This document shows positions 42,800-51,763 of a stretch of 64,000 bases of DNA, piece after piece. A program made the position numbers and the translations under genes. Under the pieces are notes generated by a model that worked only from the letters and a program-made list of their open reading frames with translations, was not told the DNA's origin and did no database searches. Origin of the DNA: a virus; the IMG/VR virus record IMGVR_UViG_3300030333_004588, positions 1-64,000 of that record, one strand, 5' to 3'. Positions within the stretch are counted from its first letter, which is position 1. Each line of letters begins with the position of its first letter.

Positions 42800-43933
42800 T
42801 CATTTAGTTTTCGGAAAAACACGATTTATTTTATCATTATAGTTTTTTATTTCCATATAATTTCCACTTCGTGTTCCCATAAATTTTAAAATATTATTTA
42901 ATTCTATTTTTGTTTTTTCTGTTACATTATCCATATTTTTTTCAAAGGTATTTATAACCTTAAACTTATCTCTCTCTTGTAAATTCTGTATACATATACC
43001 ATCAGGTGCCCATGCATAATGAAATGATATATCATCAGTACTCTCAATAATACCTAAATCAAGGAATTGTTCAATTGATTCAAATATGTGATGTATGTTA
43101 TATGTGGATACGGTATATTGAATTCCATAGTGAATATCATTATCTTTTAGTTTTTGTATATTACTTACAAACTTTTTATGATTAAAACCAACTCTGATAT
43201 ACTCACCCAAATCGTAAAGTCCATCACAAGATACTGCAATGTATATGGTTCCCTTTTCTTTAATCTTATTCCAATACTTAAATAATGATTCTTCTTGATA
43301 TTTTAATGTAGATAAGTTTGTATTATAATGTAAATGTAATTTCAATTCTTTATCAGTAACAAATTTAAGTATATCCATGTGTTCAGGCATTATCAATGGT
43401 TCTCCACCTGCAAAATATATTTTATTAAGTTTATCTAAATGTCCTTTTAAATTTTGAATAAAATTATTTTTTACTTTTATTACTTTATTTGTATCTGGGG
43501 ATAATCCACCCATTAACATTTCAGGTTCATACCAAGATGACGAGAAATCATGACAACATGTTCTACATTTAAAATTACATTGATTAGAAAATCTAATATC
43601 TATATACTGAAACTCTAATGGAACTTCACCATCGGTAGTTTCTGGTATTTCAAATTCATTATTCTGTGGTTCTAAAAATCCTTGTCGTGCACTTATCTCA
43701 CCTCTATCTTCTGCAAGATAACAAATATCACATAACTTATTTCTTTCCCCATTTAACATATCAACACGAAGTTTTTTCATTTCTTCTGAGTTGAATACCT
43801 CATCTATTGTTTCATTATTTAAATTATGTGTGTATATAGTCTCTGCTATACAACAGGGTTTAACATGTCCTGATGGTTGTGCATATAAATGAACGAATGG
43901 TAAGGGACAAAATGTTTTACTTGTTTTACTCAC
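42800..43933 (-). CDS. Radical SAM protein with N-terminal twitch-like domain
   Basis: 377 residues. CNFKCRTC at residues 119-126 is the CX3CX2C motif and YFAGGEPLIM the SAM loop. The first 75 residues hold CPLPF, KPCCIA and CDICYL, an auxiliary-cluster (SPASM/twitch) set placed before the core, like the protein at 8429-9502. It begins with GTG at 43933, eight bases after GGGA. Unusual in the middle of a replication operon; it may modify a peptide or nucleotide. Confidence 0.78.
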   Translation of the reverse strand: MSKTSKTFCPLPFVHLYAQPSGHVKPCCIAETIYTHNLNNETIDEVFNSEEMKKLRVDMLNGERNKLCDICYLAEDRGEISARQGFLEPQNNEFEIPETTDGEVPLEFQYIDIRFSNQCNFKCRTCCHDFSSSWYEPEMLMGGLSPDTNKVIKVKNNFIQNLKGHLDKLNKIYFAGGEPLIMPEHMDILKFVTDKELKLHLHYNTNLSTLKYQEESLFKYWNKIKEKGTIYIAVSCDGLYDLGEYIRVGFNHKKFVSNIQKLKDNDIHYGIQYTVSTYNIHHIFESIEQFLDLGIIESTDDISFHYAWAPDGICIQNLQERDKFKVINTFEKNMDNVTEKTKIELNNILKFMGTRSGNYMEIKNYNDKINRVFPKTK

Positions 43934-44115
43934 TCAATGTTCCCATACATATCTTGCACTTTCTTATCATAAAATTCTTTTCTTTTTTTCTCACGATATT
44001 TTTGACGAGCCTTTGCCTTTATTTCTTCTGCATTTCTTTTATAATGTTCCATTTGCCATCTTCTTTGGGCGTCTCGTTTTTCTTTATCCGAGAAATATTT
44101 TCTTTTTCTACCCAT
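43930..44115 (-). CDS. Small basic protein
   Basis: 61 residues with about 22 Lys or Arg; opens GRKRKYFSDKEKRDAQRRWQ and is otherwise helical. A strong GGAG precedes the ATG, and four bases overlap the radical SAM gene. Nucleic-acid binding is likely by composition, nothing more can be said. Confidence 0.5.
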   Translation of the reverse strand: MGRKRKYFSDKEKRDAQRRWQMEHYKRNAEEIKAKARQKYREKKRKEFYDKKVQDMYGNIE

Positions 44116-45172
44116 GGGTTTTCTCCGCCATAAAATTTAATCTATTAAATGTATTTGCTAACCAACTATTTAGATTAGGTAAGGCAGTATACATTTTATC
44201 TTCAAGAAACATTTTTTGAAATTTATGTTTTATTATTCTTTGGATTGGTTGTGATGTAATATTTTGTACTTTTAATTTACTATTACCTGACATAATACCA
44301 TCATCTAAATCCATCAATCTTCTATTAAGGAAAATTTTATCTCTTTCATCTACCATATTTTCACACAACTTATATTGTGTCTTTTTAGTATCAGCACTTT
44401 TTAATAAATCTTCAATTGTATATTGATGTGGTTCTCCCAACCAAGGAAACATTTTCAATAATGTTTTAATACCAGCACCTTTGATACCTGGTATACTATC
44501 TGACTTATCACCATCTAAAACTCTGAATAAAAGAAAGTTTTTTGGATGTATACCATATTCCTCTAAAACTCTCTCTTGATTATACATTAACTTTTTAGTT
44601 GGTGAGTAAACTTGAATTCTGTCATCTATTAATTGTAAGAAATCTTTATCAGTAGACATAATGGTGACTTTATCTTTAAATACATGTTTACTACAATAAC
44701 CAATGACATCATCTGCCTCTATATTATCTATATTGATTATTGTTAATGGTAAACATTCAAGATATTCCACAACACGATTTAACTGATGAACCATCATTCG
44801 TTGTTCATCTTCACGAGTTAAGAAATCATGTGCACGATTTAAACGATGAGACATCTTTCGTCCCATTTTGTATTGTGGAAATATTTTTCTACGGCGGTTA
44901 GACCCACCTTTACCATCAAAAACTATAATGGTTCGTGTAGGTCTAACCATATTGATTGTGTAAGCCAATGACCTTAAAAAACCAACTATTCCACCAATGT
45001 GAACCCCATCATCATTAGTAGTTGGTATTGCTGAAAACACTCTAATAAAGGTGTTCAGTCCATCTATAAGTAAAACCGAGTCATTTGGTTTTCCACTATC
45101 TATTTTACCGCCAGATTTTTTAATCTCTTCAAGTATTGAAAGATATCTCTGCTTAGTCACCGAGAACCTCAT
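44108..45172 (-). CDS. rnh: 5'-3' exonuclease/RNase H (T4 Rnh, FEN family)
   Basis: 354 residues. LLIDGLNTFIRVF near residue 34 has the first metal Asp, IIVFDGKGGSNRR near 83 the second, IEADDVIGYCSK near 154 and MSTDKDFLQL near 172 the remaining acidic set, and GDKSDSIPGIKGAGIKT near 220 the H3TH DNA-binding motif. It removes RNA primers and trims Okazaki fragments. Overlaps the UvsX stop by 20 bases. Confidence 0.93.
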   Translation of the reverse strand: MRFSVTKQRYLSILEEIKKSGGKIDSGKPNDSVLLIDGLNTFIRVFSAIPTTNDDGVHIGGIVGFLRSLAYTINMVRPTRTIIVFDGKGGSNRRRKIFPQYKMGRKMSHRLNRAHDFLTREDEQRMMVHQLNRVVEYLECLPLTIINIDNIEADDVIGYCSKHVFKDKVTIMSTDKDFLQLIDDRIQVYSPTKKLMYNQERVLEEYGIHPKNFLLFRVLDGDKSDSIPGIKGAGIKTLLKMFPWLGEPHQYTIEDLLKSADTKKTQYKLCENMVDERDKIFLNRRLMDLDDGIMSGNSKLKVQNITSQPIQRIIKHKFQKMFLEDKMYTALPNLNSWLANTFNRLNFMAEKTHG

Positions 45173-46250
45173 CTGTAAATTCTACATCATCAATACCAAG
45201 TTTTTCCTTGTATTGTAATATAACCTTTTCACAAATGAGATTGTATATGTATTCTCGTAACTCTTCATTCTTAGAAATTAACTCTTCCCAATCTTTTGAT
45301 TGGAATTTATGTTCTTTTCCATCTTGGTCAACAAGAGTATACCATGCACCACCAACCTTAACTAATTTATGTTCTTTAAGAACGGTCAACCATGCACCAT
45401 AATTATCAATACCTCTATCAAAATACATGTCATAATCTGCATGTCTCAAAGGTGGGCCTAAACGATTCTTAATAATCTGTGCTCTACACTTCATACCAAG
45501 AACATTCTTTGCACTATCTTTGATTTGCCCCATATTCTTTAAACGAATACGAGTTGATGAATGAAATGGTAATGCCTTTCCACCACTTGTTGTCCAAGGG
45601 TCTCCAAACATTACTCCAAGTTTTTGTCTTAATTGATTTGTAAATACGAGAGCTATTTTTTCTCTACCGATGAGTTGAGTGATTTTTCTCATTGCCTTTG
45701 ATATAATGATTGCCTTGGCTGTTGCCCAACCATCTTTATCAAAATCTGCCTCTAACTCTACTTTAGTAGATGCGGCTGCAAGTGAATCAACCAAGATAGT
45801 TACCATTCTATCTTTATCACTTTCTCTTACCTTAGTTACAATTTCTTCAATTGCCTCAAAGATATCCTCTACGGTTTCTAAGTGTAAGTATAACATTTTA
45901 TTTAAGTCTAAACCAATCACTTCCATAAACTCTTGTGAAACTGAAGTCTCAGTATCTATATAAACTGCTACTCCACCTTTCTTTTGAGTTTCTGCAAGGA
46001 TGTGTGCACCAAGTAATGATTTACCACTTGATTCTAATCCATTGATTTCTGTAATTCTACCAACTGCGATTCCACCATTTGGACGATTTGAAATCGCCAA
46101 GTCTAACATACTACTACCTGTAGAAATAAACTCTTTTATGTCTGTAGGTGTAGTGTCACTCCCATCCAAAAAGTATGCAACTTTAGTATCTTTAAACTTC
46201 TTGTTTAGACTATTTGCCAAAGTGTCGGCCAATACATCATTTACTGACAT
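45153..46250 (-). CDS. uvsX: UvsX/RecA-like recombinase
   Basis: 365 residues. ITEINGLESSGKSLLGAHI near residue 67 is Walker A, MVTILVDSLAAAST near 145 Walker B, and LVFTNQLRQKLG near 200 the L2 DNA-binding region. It drives strand invasion for recombination-dependent replication and repair. Works with the gp32-like protein encoded next door upstream. AGGAG ahead of the ATG. Confidence 0.95.
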   Translation of the reverse strand: MSVNDVLADTLANSLNKKFKDTKVAYFLDGSDTTPTDIKEFISTGSSMLDLAISNRPNGGIAVGRITEINGLESSGKSLLGAHILAETQKKGGVAVYIDTETSVSQEFMEVIGLDLNKMLYLHLETVEDIFEAIEEIVTKVRESDKDRMVTILVDSLAAASTKVELEADFDKDGWATAKAIIISKAMRKITQLIGREKIALVFTNQLRQKLGVMFGDPWTTSGGKALPFHSSTRIRLKNMGQIKDSAKNVLGMKCRAQIIKNRLGPPLRHADYDMYFDRGIDNYGAWLTVLKEHKLVKVGGAWYTLVDQDGKEHKFQSKDWEELISKNEELREYIYNLICEKVILQYKEKLGIDDVEFTDEVLGD

Positions 46251-46270
46251 TCATTTCTCCTATCATTAAT

Positions 46271-46297
46271 AATGGGAGCCAATATATGACTCCCATA
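46271..46297 (-). terminator. Hairpin between the gp32-like gene and uvsX
   Basis: ATGGGAG/CTCCCAT, a 7-bp stem with an 11-base AT-rich loop, lies between the stop at 46310 and the uvsX ribosome-binding site. No U-run follows, so it may attenuate or stabilise the abundant gp32-like message rather than fully terminate. Confidence 0.5.
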
Positions 46298-46309
46298 TAT
46301 TGTTATTGT

Positions 46310-47074
46310 TTATGAATTAAATAATTCATCAAAAGCTTCTGAAGTGTCTTTCACTTTGGAAGACTCTAAATCAGCACTTGTTACGGTATCTTTTTCTTCA
46401 TTATCATTTGATTCTGTATCGTCTTCTTCTGATGGATTTAACCATTCATTCAATACACCTGATAAATCATCATAAGATAACTCTTGATAAATTTCACGAA
46501 TGTCTTGTTGTTCTTTGACCTTTTCCAAAATTTCAGGTTCATCTGAAATTGGTGTTTGATTAGGTTTTACTCTAATCTTTGTTGTAGGGAAACTCGCTCC
46601 AGTTTCCTCTGCAGATATGAACTCAACAACAACATCACGACCATTAACTGGGTCTGTTATGTCACCATAATCAGGGTCAGCAATTACTGAAAGAAGTTCT
46701 TGGTATACGGTTTTACCGAATCCCCAAAACTTTACTCCTGCCTTTTCCTCACCTCTAACGATGACTGGTGCAAAAGTTCTCATTTTTGCCTCTAATTTAC
46801 GAGCCAATTGATAATCTTCTTTATTACCACTTCCACGAAGTTTCTGTGCAAACTCTTCAATCGGGTCTGGTCTACCAAAGGATATTGGTGAAAGATATGA
46901 ACGATTGTTAAGATTGTAGTGGAAAAATAACTCAATAAAAGGATTGTCTTTATTGAATGAATAAGGTACGATTCTTATTTGAGTTTTACCTGGTTGTGGT
47001 TTCCAAAGACTTGATGTTCTGTTGTTTGTAGTTTGAAGTTGTGATAACCTCTTACGAATAGCATTTAAGTCCAT
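46310..47074 (-). CDS. gp32: Single-stranded-DNA-binding protein (T4 gp32-like)
   Basis: 254 residues. A basic N-terminal stretch (LNAIRKRLSQLQ, the cooperativity element in T4) is followed by the OB-fold core (QIRIVPYSFNKDNPFIELFFHYN, FAPVIVRGEEKAGVKFWGFG) and an acidic tail (EEDDTESNDNEEKD) that contacts replication partners. The Zn-binding Cys/His set of T4 gp32 is not obvious, so this version is likely Zn-free. AGGAG five bases before the ATG. The message follows the structured RNA unit at 47189-47712. Confidence 0.88.
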   Translation of the reverse strand: MDLNAIRKRLSQLQTTNNRTSSLWKPQPGKTQIRIVPYSFNKDNPFIELFFHYNLNNRSYLSPISFGRPDPIEEFAQKLRGSGNKEDYQLARKLEAKMRTFAPVIVRGEEKAGVKFWGFGKTVYQELLSVIADPDYGDITDPVNGRDVVVEFISAEETGASFPTTKIRVKPNQTPISDEPEILEKVKEQQDIREIYQELSYDDLSGVLNEWLNPSEEDDTESNDNEEKDTVTSADLESSKVKDTSEAFDELFNS

Positions 47075-47188
47075 TATTTATCTCCTATTAATTTATATTC
47101 ATTGTTCAATTTATAATCAAGTGTAACCTTGATACATTAATAAGTATAAGATATATTTGTAAAAAACGGATTTATTTTTATTTTTCGC

Positions 47189-47260
47189 AAAAAAAATGGT
47201 CATCTTGTTTTTAAGTTTGTAAATAAGGTGGAAACTAAAAATCGTGTGACCATTTTTTTT
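47189..47260 (-). terminator. Extended hairpin terminator of the structured RNA
   Basis: The minus strand has an A-tract and ATGGTCA pairing with TGACCAT and a T-tract (14 bp counting A/T pairs). Inside, TTTTTAGTTT pairs with AAACTTAAAAA around a loop, with CACGA/CAAGA as an internal bulge. Eight T follow the stem on the minus strand. It marks a 3' end about 115 bases before the gp32 start. Confidence 0.7.
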
Positions 47261-47712
47261 AAATCTATGAAATTTTTTGGGAATGTGGGATTAACGATTA
47301 CCCACAACTTAAAGCTTGGATTTTTTCTACCTTGAACCTAACACCCATCAGTTACGATGATTCTCCTCAGGATGGTTAATCCCATTGAAGTGGTTACAAC
47401 ACCTGTGTCATTACTTTATCTCTCCAAGTTTAGATTGATTCAGTCATAAAGTGGGATTTCAGTATTACCCTTACCCACAACAAGGTCAATAGAATCGTTT
47501 CTATTGTTTTTTCTTCAAGTACATTAGATGATTGATGTCTCAACTACTCCACCATTCGGCCTTGTAGGTTCACCACGAACTCATCTTGGATTACCTTATG
47601 GGCTTCTAAAGGATACCCATTATTCGGTCAATTCCATACAGAGTTAATTACTCTCTGTACTTTCCAAAATTTCAAATTGTCAAAAAACTAATTTACTTAA
47701 GACCAATTAAGT
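47189..47712 (-). ncRNA. Candidate large structured RNA (~520 nt) upstream of gp32
   Basis: The 705 bases between 47075 and 47779 hold no plausible gene, against a background of almost no spacers elsewhere. The minus strand runs from TATAAATA (47726-47719), through a locally G+C-richer body, to the terminator at 47189-47260. Hairpins I can verify: TACAGAG/CTCTGTA (47637-47659), an 8-bp CAATAGAA/TTCTATTG with four-base loop (47487-47506), and two related elements GTGGG...CCCAC, each followed by ACAAC on the plus strand (47285-47308, 47451-47481). Size and phage setting recall the ROOL and GOLLD RNAs, but I cannot match it to either. tRNA, tmRNA and RNase P features were not found. Nothing else is seen in 47075-47188 apart from gp32's leader and ribosome-binding site. 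Confidence 0.65.
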
Positions 47713-47718
47713 AAGTTA

Positions 47719-47726
47719 TATTTATA
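47719..47726 (-). promoter_or_regulatory. T4-late-type promoter box
   Basis: TATAAATA on the minus strand inside a TATATATATATAAATA run, the T4 late promoter consensus, about ten bases ahead of the proposed RNA start. A separate TTGACA at 47683-47678 followed 18 bases on by TACAGA is a possible alternative. In an A+T-rich genome a single octamer is weak evidence, so this rests on position. Confidence 0.45.
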
Positions 47727-47779
47727 TATATATACGAAAAATCTCAAACCGTATTTTTTTTTATTTTTTTTTTAATTTT

Positions 47780-48187
47780 TTATTTTAACCACTCATTTAC
47801 ATCAATAATTGAGTGTATTTTAGTAGGTATTTTTGTTAGACCACTCTCATTTGTTAATAAAAGTGTATTTTGAAACTCATTCCAATCAACTATATATTTT
47901 TTATCTAAAATTCCATTATTCTTTGAACGAATAACTTCATTTAATGCATTGATTGTATAGAGTGTATTAGATTGTTTCTTTCTATGAAGTGATATAGTAT
48001 CTATTGTTGGTTCTTGAAAGTCTTCATTGAATTCAACATTGTATGTGCATAACAATTGATTTGGGTCATTAACATCTGTAAAGACATAAATCTTATCATA
48101 TAAAATTTTATTACATGAAACTATAATATCAATAGTCTCATTGAGTTTCTCTTGTTTAGTGAATGTGCATAGTAATTGAGTCTTCAT
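47780..48187 (-). CDS. Hypothetical protein
   Basis: 135 residues, not recognised. Strand-rich opening (QLLCTFTKQEKLNETIDII), YDKIYVFTDV and LLCTYNVEFNEDF follow, ending HSIIDVNEWLK. No Cys cluster or membrane segment. Starts as TAATG with the preceding stop, so co-translated with the 697-residue protein. Confidence 0.5.
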   Translation of the reverse strand: MKTQLLCTFTKQEKLNETIDIIVSCNKILYDKIYVFTDVNDPNQLLCTYNVEFNEDFQEPTIDTISLHRKKQSNTLYTINALNEVIRSKNNGILDKKYIVDWNEFQNTLLLTNESGLTKIPTKIHSIIDVNEWLK

Positions 48188-50280
48188 TATCTTTTACCCT
48201 TTTTTTCAAAACATTCTTTCATATCTTTAGACCAATTATATACGGTTTGTAATTTACCTGTCTTACCAGTTTTGGTTCTCATTACCTTTTGACCAATTTC
48301 AATTCTTTTACCACCTGAAGTTATCGCATATACAATTTGTTTACCACCTGTTGTTTTTCCTTTTTGTGTTCCACTAACACCCTTTTGGTCTTCTATATCA
48401 CCAACCTCAAATCTCTTTATAAAATCATTTTTATTTTTAACATCACCACCCATACATTCAATTAGTGTTTCACCATCAACTGAAAGTCCACCATGATTAG
48501 TTTCAAACATACCCGGGTATTTGTGAACTCCTACTTCTGAATTAGAATTAACTGCCTCTAAATGGAATTGTTTCCATACGGTTCCACCCTCTAAAAATGT
48601 TCCCAATCCTACATCTTCACCATCAACATCTATTTTTATTTCATCATTATTTTTAATGAAATCTCTTTGTGCCTGTAATGTTCTATTTCTAATATCTTCT
48701 AATTGAGAAAATATATCAGGTGCACCCTTTTCAATAAATCTTGAATTTAATCTTTCCATCAATGTTACTTGGTCTGCAGTAGGTTCTTCTTCTTTATTTT
48801 CATCGGACATAAACTTTAAAAATGCTTCAAGAGCTTGTTCTTCTGATGGATTGTTTGGGTCAGCACCTTCTGGTAAATATTTTACTAAATTACTATTAAT
48901 CTTACCAGTTTTTTTACTTATAACTGAATTCCATTTAGATTTTGTTGAATTATTATCTGTACTTCCATCAAGATTCTCATCATTCATAATACTCTTTAGT
49001 GCATCTTTTGGTTTTACATTTTTTAAGAACCAATTACCTGGTCCTGTAACAACTTCTTTTAATTCGGTTTCAATTTCATTAAGTGTATCTACTAATTCTC
49101 TATTTTCACCTTTAATTGCCTGTCCTTGTTCTTCTGTTATTTTACCACTCTCAACTAACTTATCAATATTTTTTTCATTTGCTTCTGCTTCTGCCTTTGC
49201 ACTTGATTGTGCAACAAGGGCTTCAGTACTATCTTTATCAGAATGGAATAACATTATCACTTTATTTGAATCTTTATCAAATACTAATGTGGCGGTATCT
49301 GATGGATTATCTCCACCACCACCTGACCTAATTAAGTGTTCGGCTTCTTCTTGTGATATCTCTGTACCATCTGGCCCAATAACTTGTTTACCCTTTATAT
49401 CATTAACCATTGCATCAAATGATGATGAATGTCCATAATAATTTTCTATCTTTGAGTTTTTAAATCCATTCTTTTTTGCAACTTCTTGAGCTTTCTTATG
49501 TTTTCTTTTTCCACTTCTTACTGCCAAAATTAATTTACTATGTAAACCTTTGTTCTTACCCTCAGGTATATCCTTAGCTTTTAAACCACCTGCAATTGTA
49601 TTACTCATATTTCCAATTTTAGATTTAGTGGTTGCTGTAAATAATGGTTTGTCACCAAATCTCTTATATAATATATCAATAAGTTCTTCTTCACTTAAGT
49701 TTGGATTTTCTTCTAACATCTGTGCGACTTCACCCGATACAATTTCATTTAACATAGAACCCGCATTACCTGGTGCGGGTTTAAATATAATATTTCCATC
49801 TTTATCTGTTACTTCTTTAAATCCATATTCAAGTGCTTGATTTTTTACTTCACTATCTCCACCTCTATCTATTGTATTTGACATAGATACTTTTGAATCT
49901 CCACTATCATCTGTGGATTTTTCAGATTGTTTTTCAATATCATCATCAGATACACCTTGGTCACCTAACCAACTTTTTGCTACATTATATGCATTTCGGT
50001 CTGATTTCTTTTTACCTAATAATGTTGAAACTTGATTTAAGTTACCAGTTGTTGGATTCTTTAATTTGTGTTTCAACAACTTATCATCAATTTCTACTAA
50101 GTTATCTTTATTAGATTCAGTAAGATTATGGATAAGTTCTACGCGTGCTTCTATCGGCCAGTTAAACTCTTTCAATACATCCCATAACTTAATAAGATGT
50201 TGTTCATTGTTTAAATTTGGAATCCCATCCTTAACACGATAGGATAGTTCGGTTAATATTTTCTTAAGATTAGTTTTCAT
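48187..50280 (-). CDS. Large hydrophilic phage protein of unknown function
   Basis: 697 residues, hydrophilic and charged. N-terminal LKKILTELSYRVKDGIPNL and a helical first 120 residues, then Ser/Asp-rich linkers, a helical core (EEELIDILYKRFGDKPL, ALVAQSSAKAEAEANEKNIDKL) and a Lys/Gly-rich C-terminal domain (GSGGKRIEIGQK-type strands). Proteins of this kind appear in marine T4-like phages without known function. Overlaps neighbours by one and four bases. No enzyme motif was found. Confidence 0.5.
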   Translation of the reverse strand: MKTNLKKILTELSYRVKDGIPNLNNEQHLIKLWDVLKEFNWPIEARVELIHNLTESNKDNLVEIDDKLLKHKLKNPTTGNLNQVSTLLGKKKSDRNAYNVAKSWLGDQGVSDDDIEKQSEKSTDDSGDSKVSMSNTIDRGGDSEVKNQALEYGFKEVTDKDGNIIFKPAPGNAGSMLNEIVSGEVAQMLEENPNLSEEELIDILYKRFGDKPLFTATTKSKIGNMSNTIAGGLKAKDIPEGKNKGLHSKLILAVRSGKRKHKKAQEVAKKNGFKNSKIENYYGHSSSFDAMVNDIKGKQVIGPDGTEISQEEAEHLIRSGGGGDNPSDTATLVFDKDSNKVIMLFHSDKDSTEALVAQSSAKAEAEANEKNIDKLVESGKITEEQGQAIKGENRELVDTLNEIETELKEVVTGPGNWFLKNVKPKDALKSIMNDENLDGSTDNNSTKSKWNSVISKKTGKINSNLVKYLPEGADPNNPSEEQALEAFLKFMSDENKEEEPTADQVTLMERLNSRFIEKGAPDIFSQLEDIRNRTLQAQRDFIKNNDEIKIDVDGEDVGLGTFLEGGTVWKQFHLEAVNSNSEVGVHKYPGMFETNHGGLSVDGETLIECMGGDVKNKNDFIKRFEVGDIEDQKGVSGTQKGKTTGGKQIVYAITSGGKRIEIGQKVMRTKTGKTGKLQTVYNWSKDMKECFEKKGKR

Positions 50281-50495
50281 TGTGCCGTTGGAACATTTTT
50301 TGGTTCTTTCTCATCACTACCAGAATCAACTATTATCGTTAGACCATCTTTTTCTAAACTCTTATCTTTCTTCAATTGAAACAACTCATCTTTTGTTATA
50401 TGTATTATGGTTGGTTTATTGAAATCAATTTTCTTTACAACAGGATTACTTAAACCTTCGTCTTTTTCGTTGATAAGTTTTGATAGTTTAATCAT
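50277..50495 (-). CDS. Hypothetical small protein
   Basis: 72 residues, starting MIKLSKLINEKDEG, with IIHITKDELFQLKKDK in the middle and an acidic C-terminus (DSGSDEKEPK). Four-base overlap with both neighbours suggests co-translation. Not recognised. Confidence 0.45.
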   Translation of the reverse strand: MIKLSKLINEKDEGLSNPVVKKIDFNKPTIIHITKDELFQLKKDKSLEKDGLTIIVDSGSDEKEPKNVPTAQ

Positions 50496-51763
50496 TTAAA
50501 TCTCTCCGTTATATCTTTCATCTCGTGGTAATTATTACCCATTGAAACTTTTGTTGGATACTTACCATCTTGTTCAAGTATCTCTTTTACATTCTTTAAG
50601 TAATCTAAACCATCTGATATATCAAAGTCAAACAAAAAAGCATCATAATTATAAAGTATTAGTTTACTTTTATCATCTTCAATTTCAAATAAAAGGTCTT
50701 CTAATACACTAACATTATGTTCTGTTTCCATCAACTGAATCATATAATTAAATAATTTATTAGGATTCATATCAGATAGATTATTTCTACTTATTATTCT
50801 ATTATAAATATCAGATTTTATGATTTTATCCCTTTTCCACACATTCCAAAGGTCTTGTATATACTCATCTACCTTACTAAAAAATGGATTATCTTTCATT
50901 TCATTAGTAATTCCACCATATAAATACTTAAATGTTAATTGTTTACCCTCATCATAACTTAATCCATATGTATCTGCCAAGTGTTGATGAACACTACCTT
51001 GTGGAAATTCATAATCTATTTTATCTCCAATCAATCGTGGATGATAGGCATCATAATCAAATTCAACCAACACACCATTCTTAAATCTACTAATAAATTG
51101 TTTTCTACTACCATCTTTTTTATTTAGTGCCGCAAAGTTCATACCACCAAAACGATTACTTGGACGACCTGTTGATGTGTAAGGATTATATTCCGTATAA
51201 ACCATACCATTTGTAGTTTGTAATCCATTCTTTTCTACATTAGATAAAACTTCTAAGATTGTTTGGTCATAATAATTTACATCTTCCATGTAACTCAATA
51301 AGTCTTTTCCTACTCGTTCAAGATATTCTGCATGTTTTACTAATGGTATAACATCATTGATATTTTCTTTATCATAATGTGTTCTATAATACCAATGATG
51401 TGCTGATGTTAAATGTTTATCCATATCATATGGTTCATTTGTCTTCATATAATGACACCAATTCATATCCACTAATCCAAACCATCCATCATATTTAACC
51501 ATTGAATTATGTAGGAATGATTTCATATCATTCACACATATTTTACTATTGTCTACATCAATTTTTTCTATGGTTCCAAATCTCTCATTATGATTTACAG
51601 GCACAATATATCCCTCTGTCATTGTTTGTATATAAAAACAAGACACACGATTTTGTTTAGGATGTTTATTTACATCCGATAACATTTGTAGATATACGAA
51701 GTGTTGTACCCTCATCCTCTTTTGAAGATGAGACCACTTCTCTTTAGAATTTACTATAACCAT
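50492..51763 (-). CDS. Family A DNA polymerase-like palm/fingers protein
   Basis: 423 residues. TEYNPYTSTGRPSNRFGGMNFAAL near residue 187 is like motif T/R of Pol I (TxTGRxSS...NLQ), VEFDYDAYHPRLIGD near 230 is motif A (first metal Asp), GKQLTFKYLYGGI near 275 matches the O-helix (K...NFxxxYG) and ILYNYDAFLFDF near 373 stands at motif C. No 5' nuclease or 3'-5' exonuclease domain, and the O-helix Arg is not clear. The phage also encodes a family B replicase. It could be a repair or specialised polymerase. ATG immediately after the ATP-grasp stop. Confidence 0.6.
   Translation of the reverse strand: MVIVNSKEKWSHLQKRMRVQHFVYLQMLSDVNKHPKQNRVSCFYIQTMTEGYIVPVNHNERFGTIEKIDVDNSKICVNDMKSFLHNSMVKYDGWFGLVDMNWCHYMKTNEPYDMDKHLTSAHHWYYRTHYDKENINDVIPLVKHAEYLERVGKDLLSYMEDVNYYDQTILEVLSNVEKNGLQTTNGMVYTEYNPYTSTGRPSNRFGGMNFAALNKKDGSRKQFISRFKNGVLVEFDYDAYHPRLIGDKIDYEFPQGSVHQHLADTYGLSYDEGKQLTFKYLYGGITNEMKDNPFFSKVDEYIQDLWNVWKRDKIIKSDIYNRIISRNNLSDMNPNKLFNYMIQLMETEHNVSVLEDLLFEIEDDKSKLILYNYDAFLFDFDISDGLDYLKNVKEILEQDGKYPTKVSMGNNYHEMKDITERFK

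Noticed and set aside
47189-47712. tRNA, tmRNA or RNase P RNA
   Set aside because: No acceptor-CCA, T-loop with proper spacing, tmRNA end pattern or RNase P conserved cores were found on either strand.
47189-47712. Group I or group II intron
   Set aside because: No group I core (P/Q/R/S-like) or domain V-type hairpin could be recognised, and the flanking sequences do not form a split gene.
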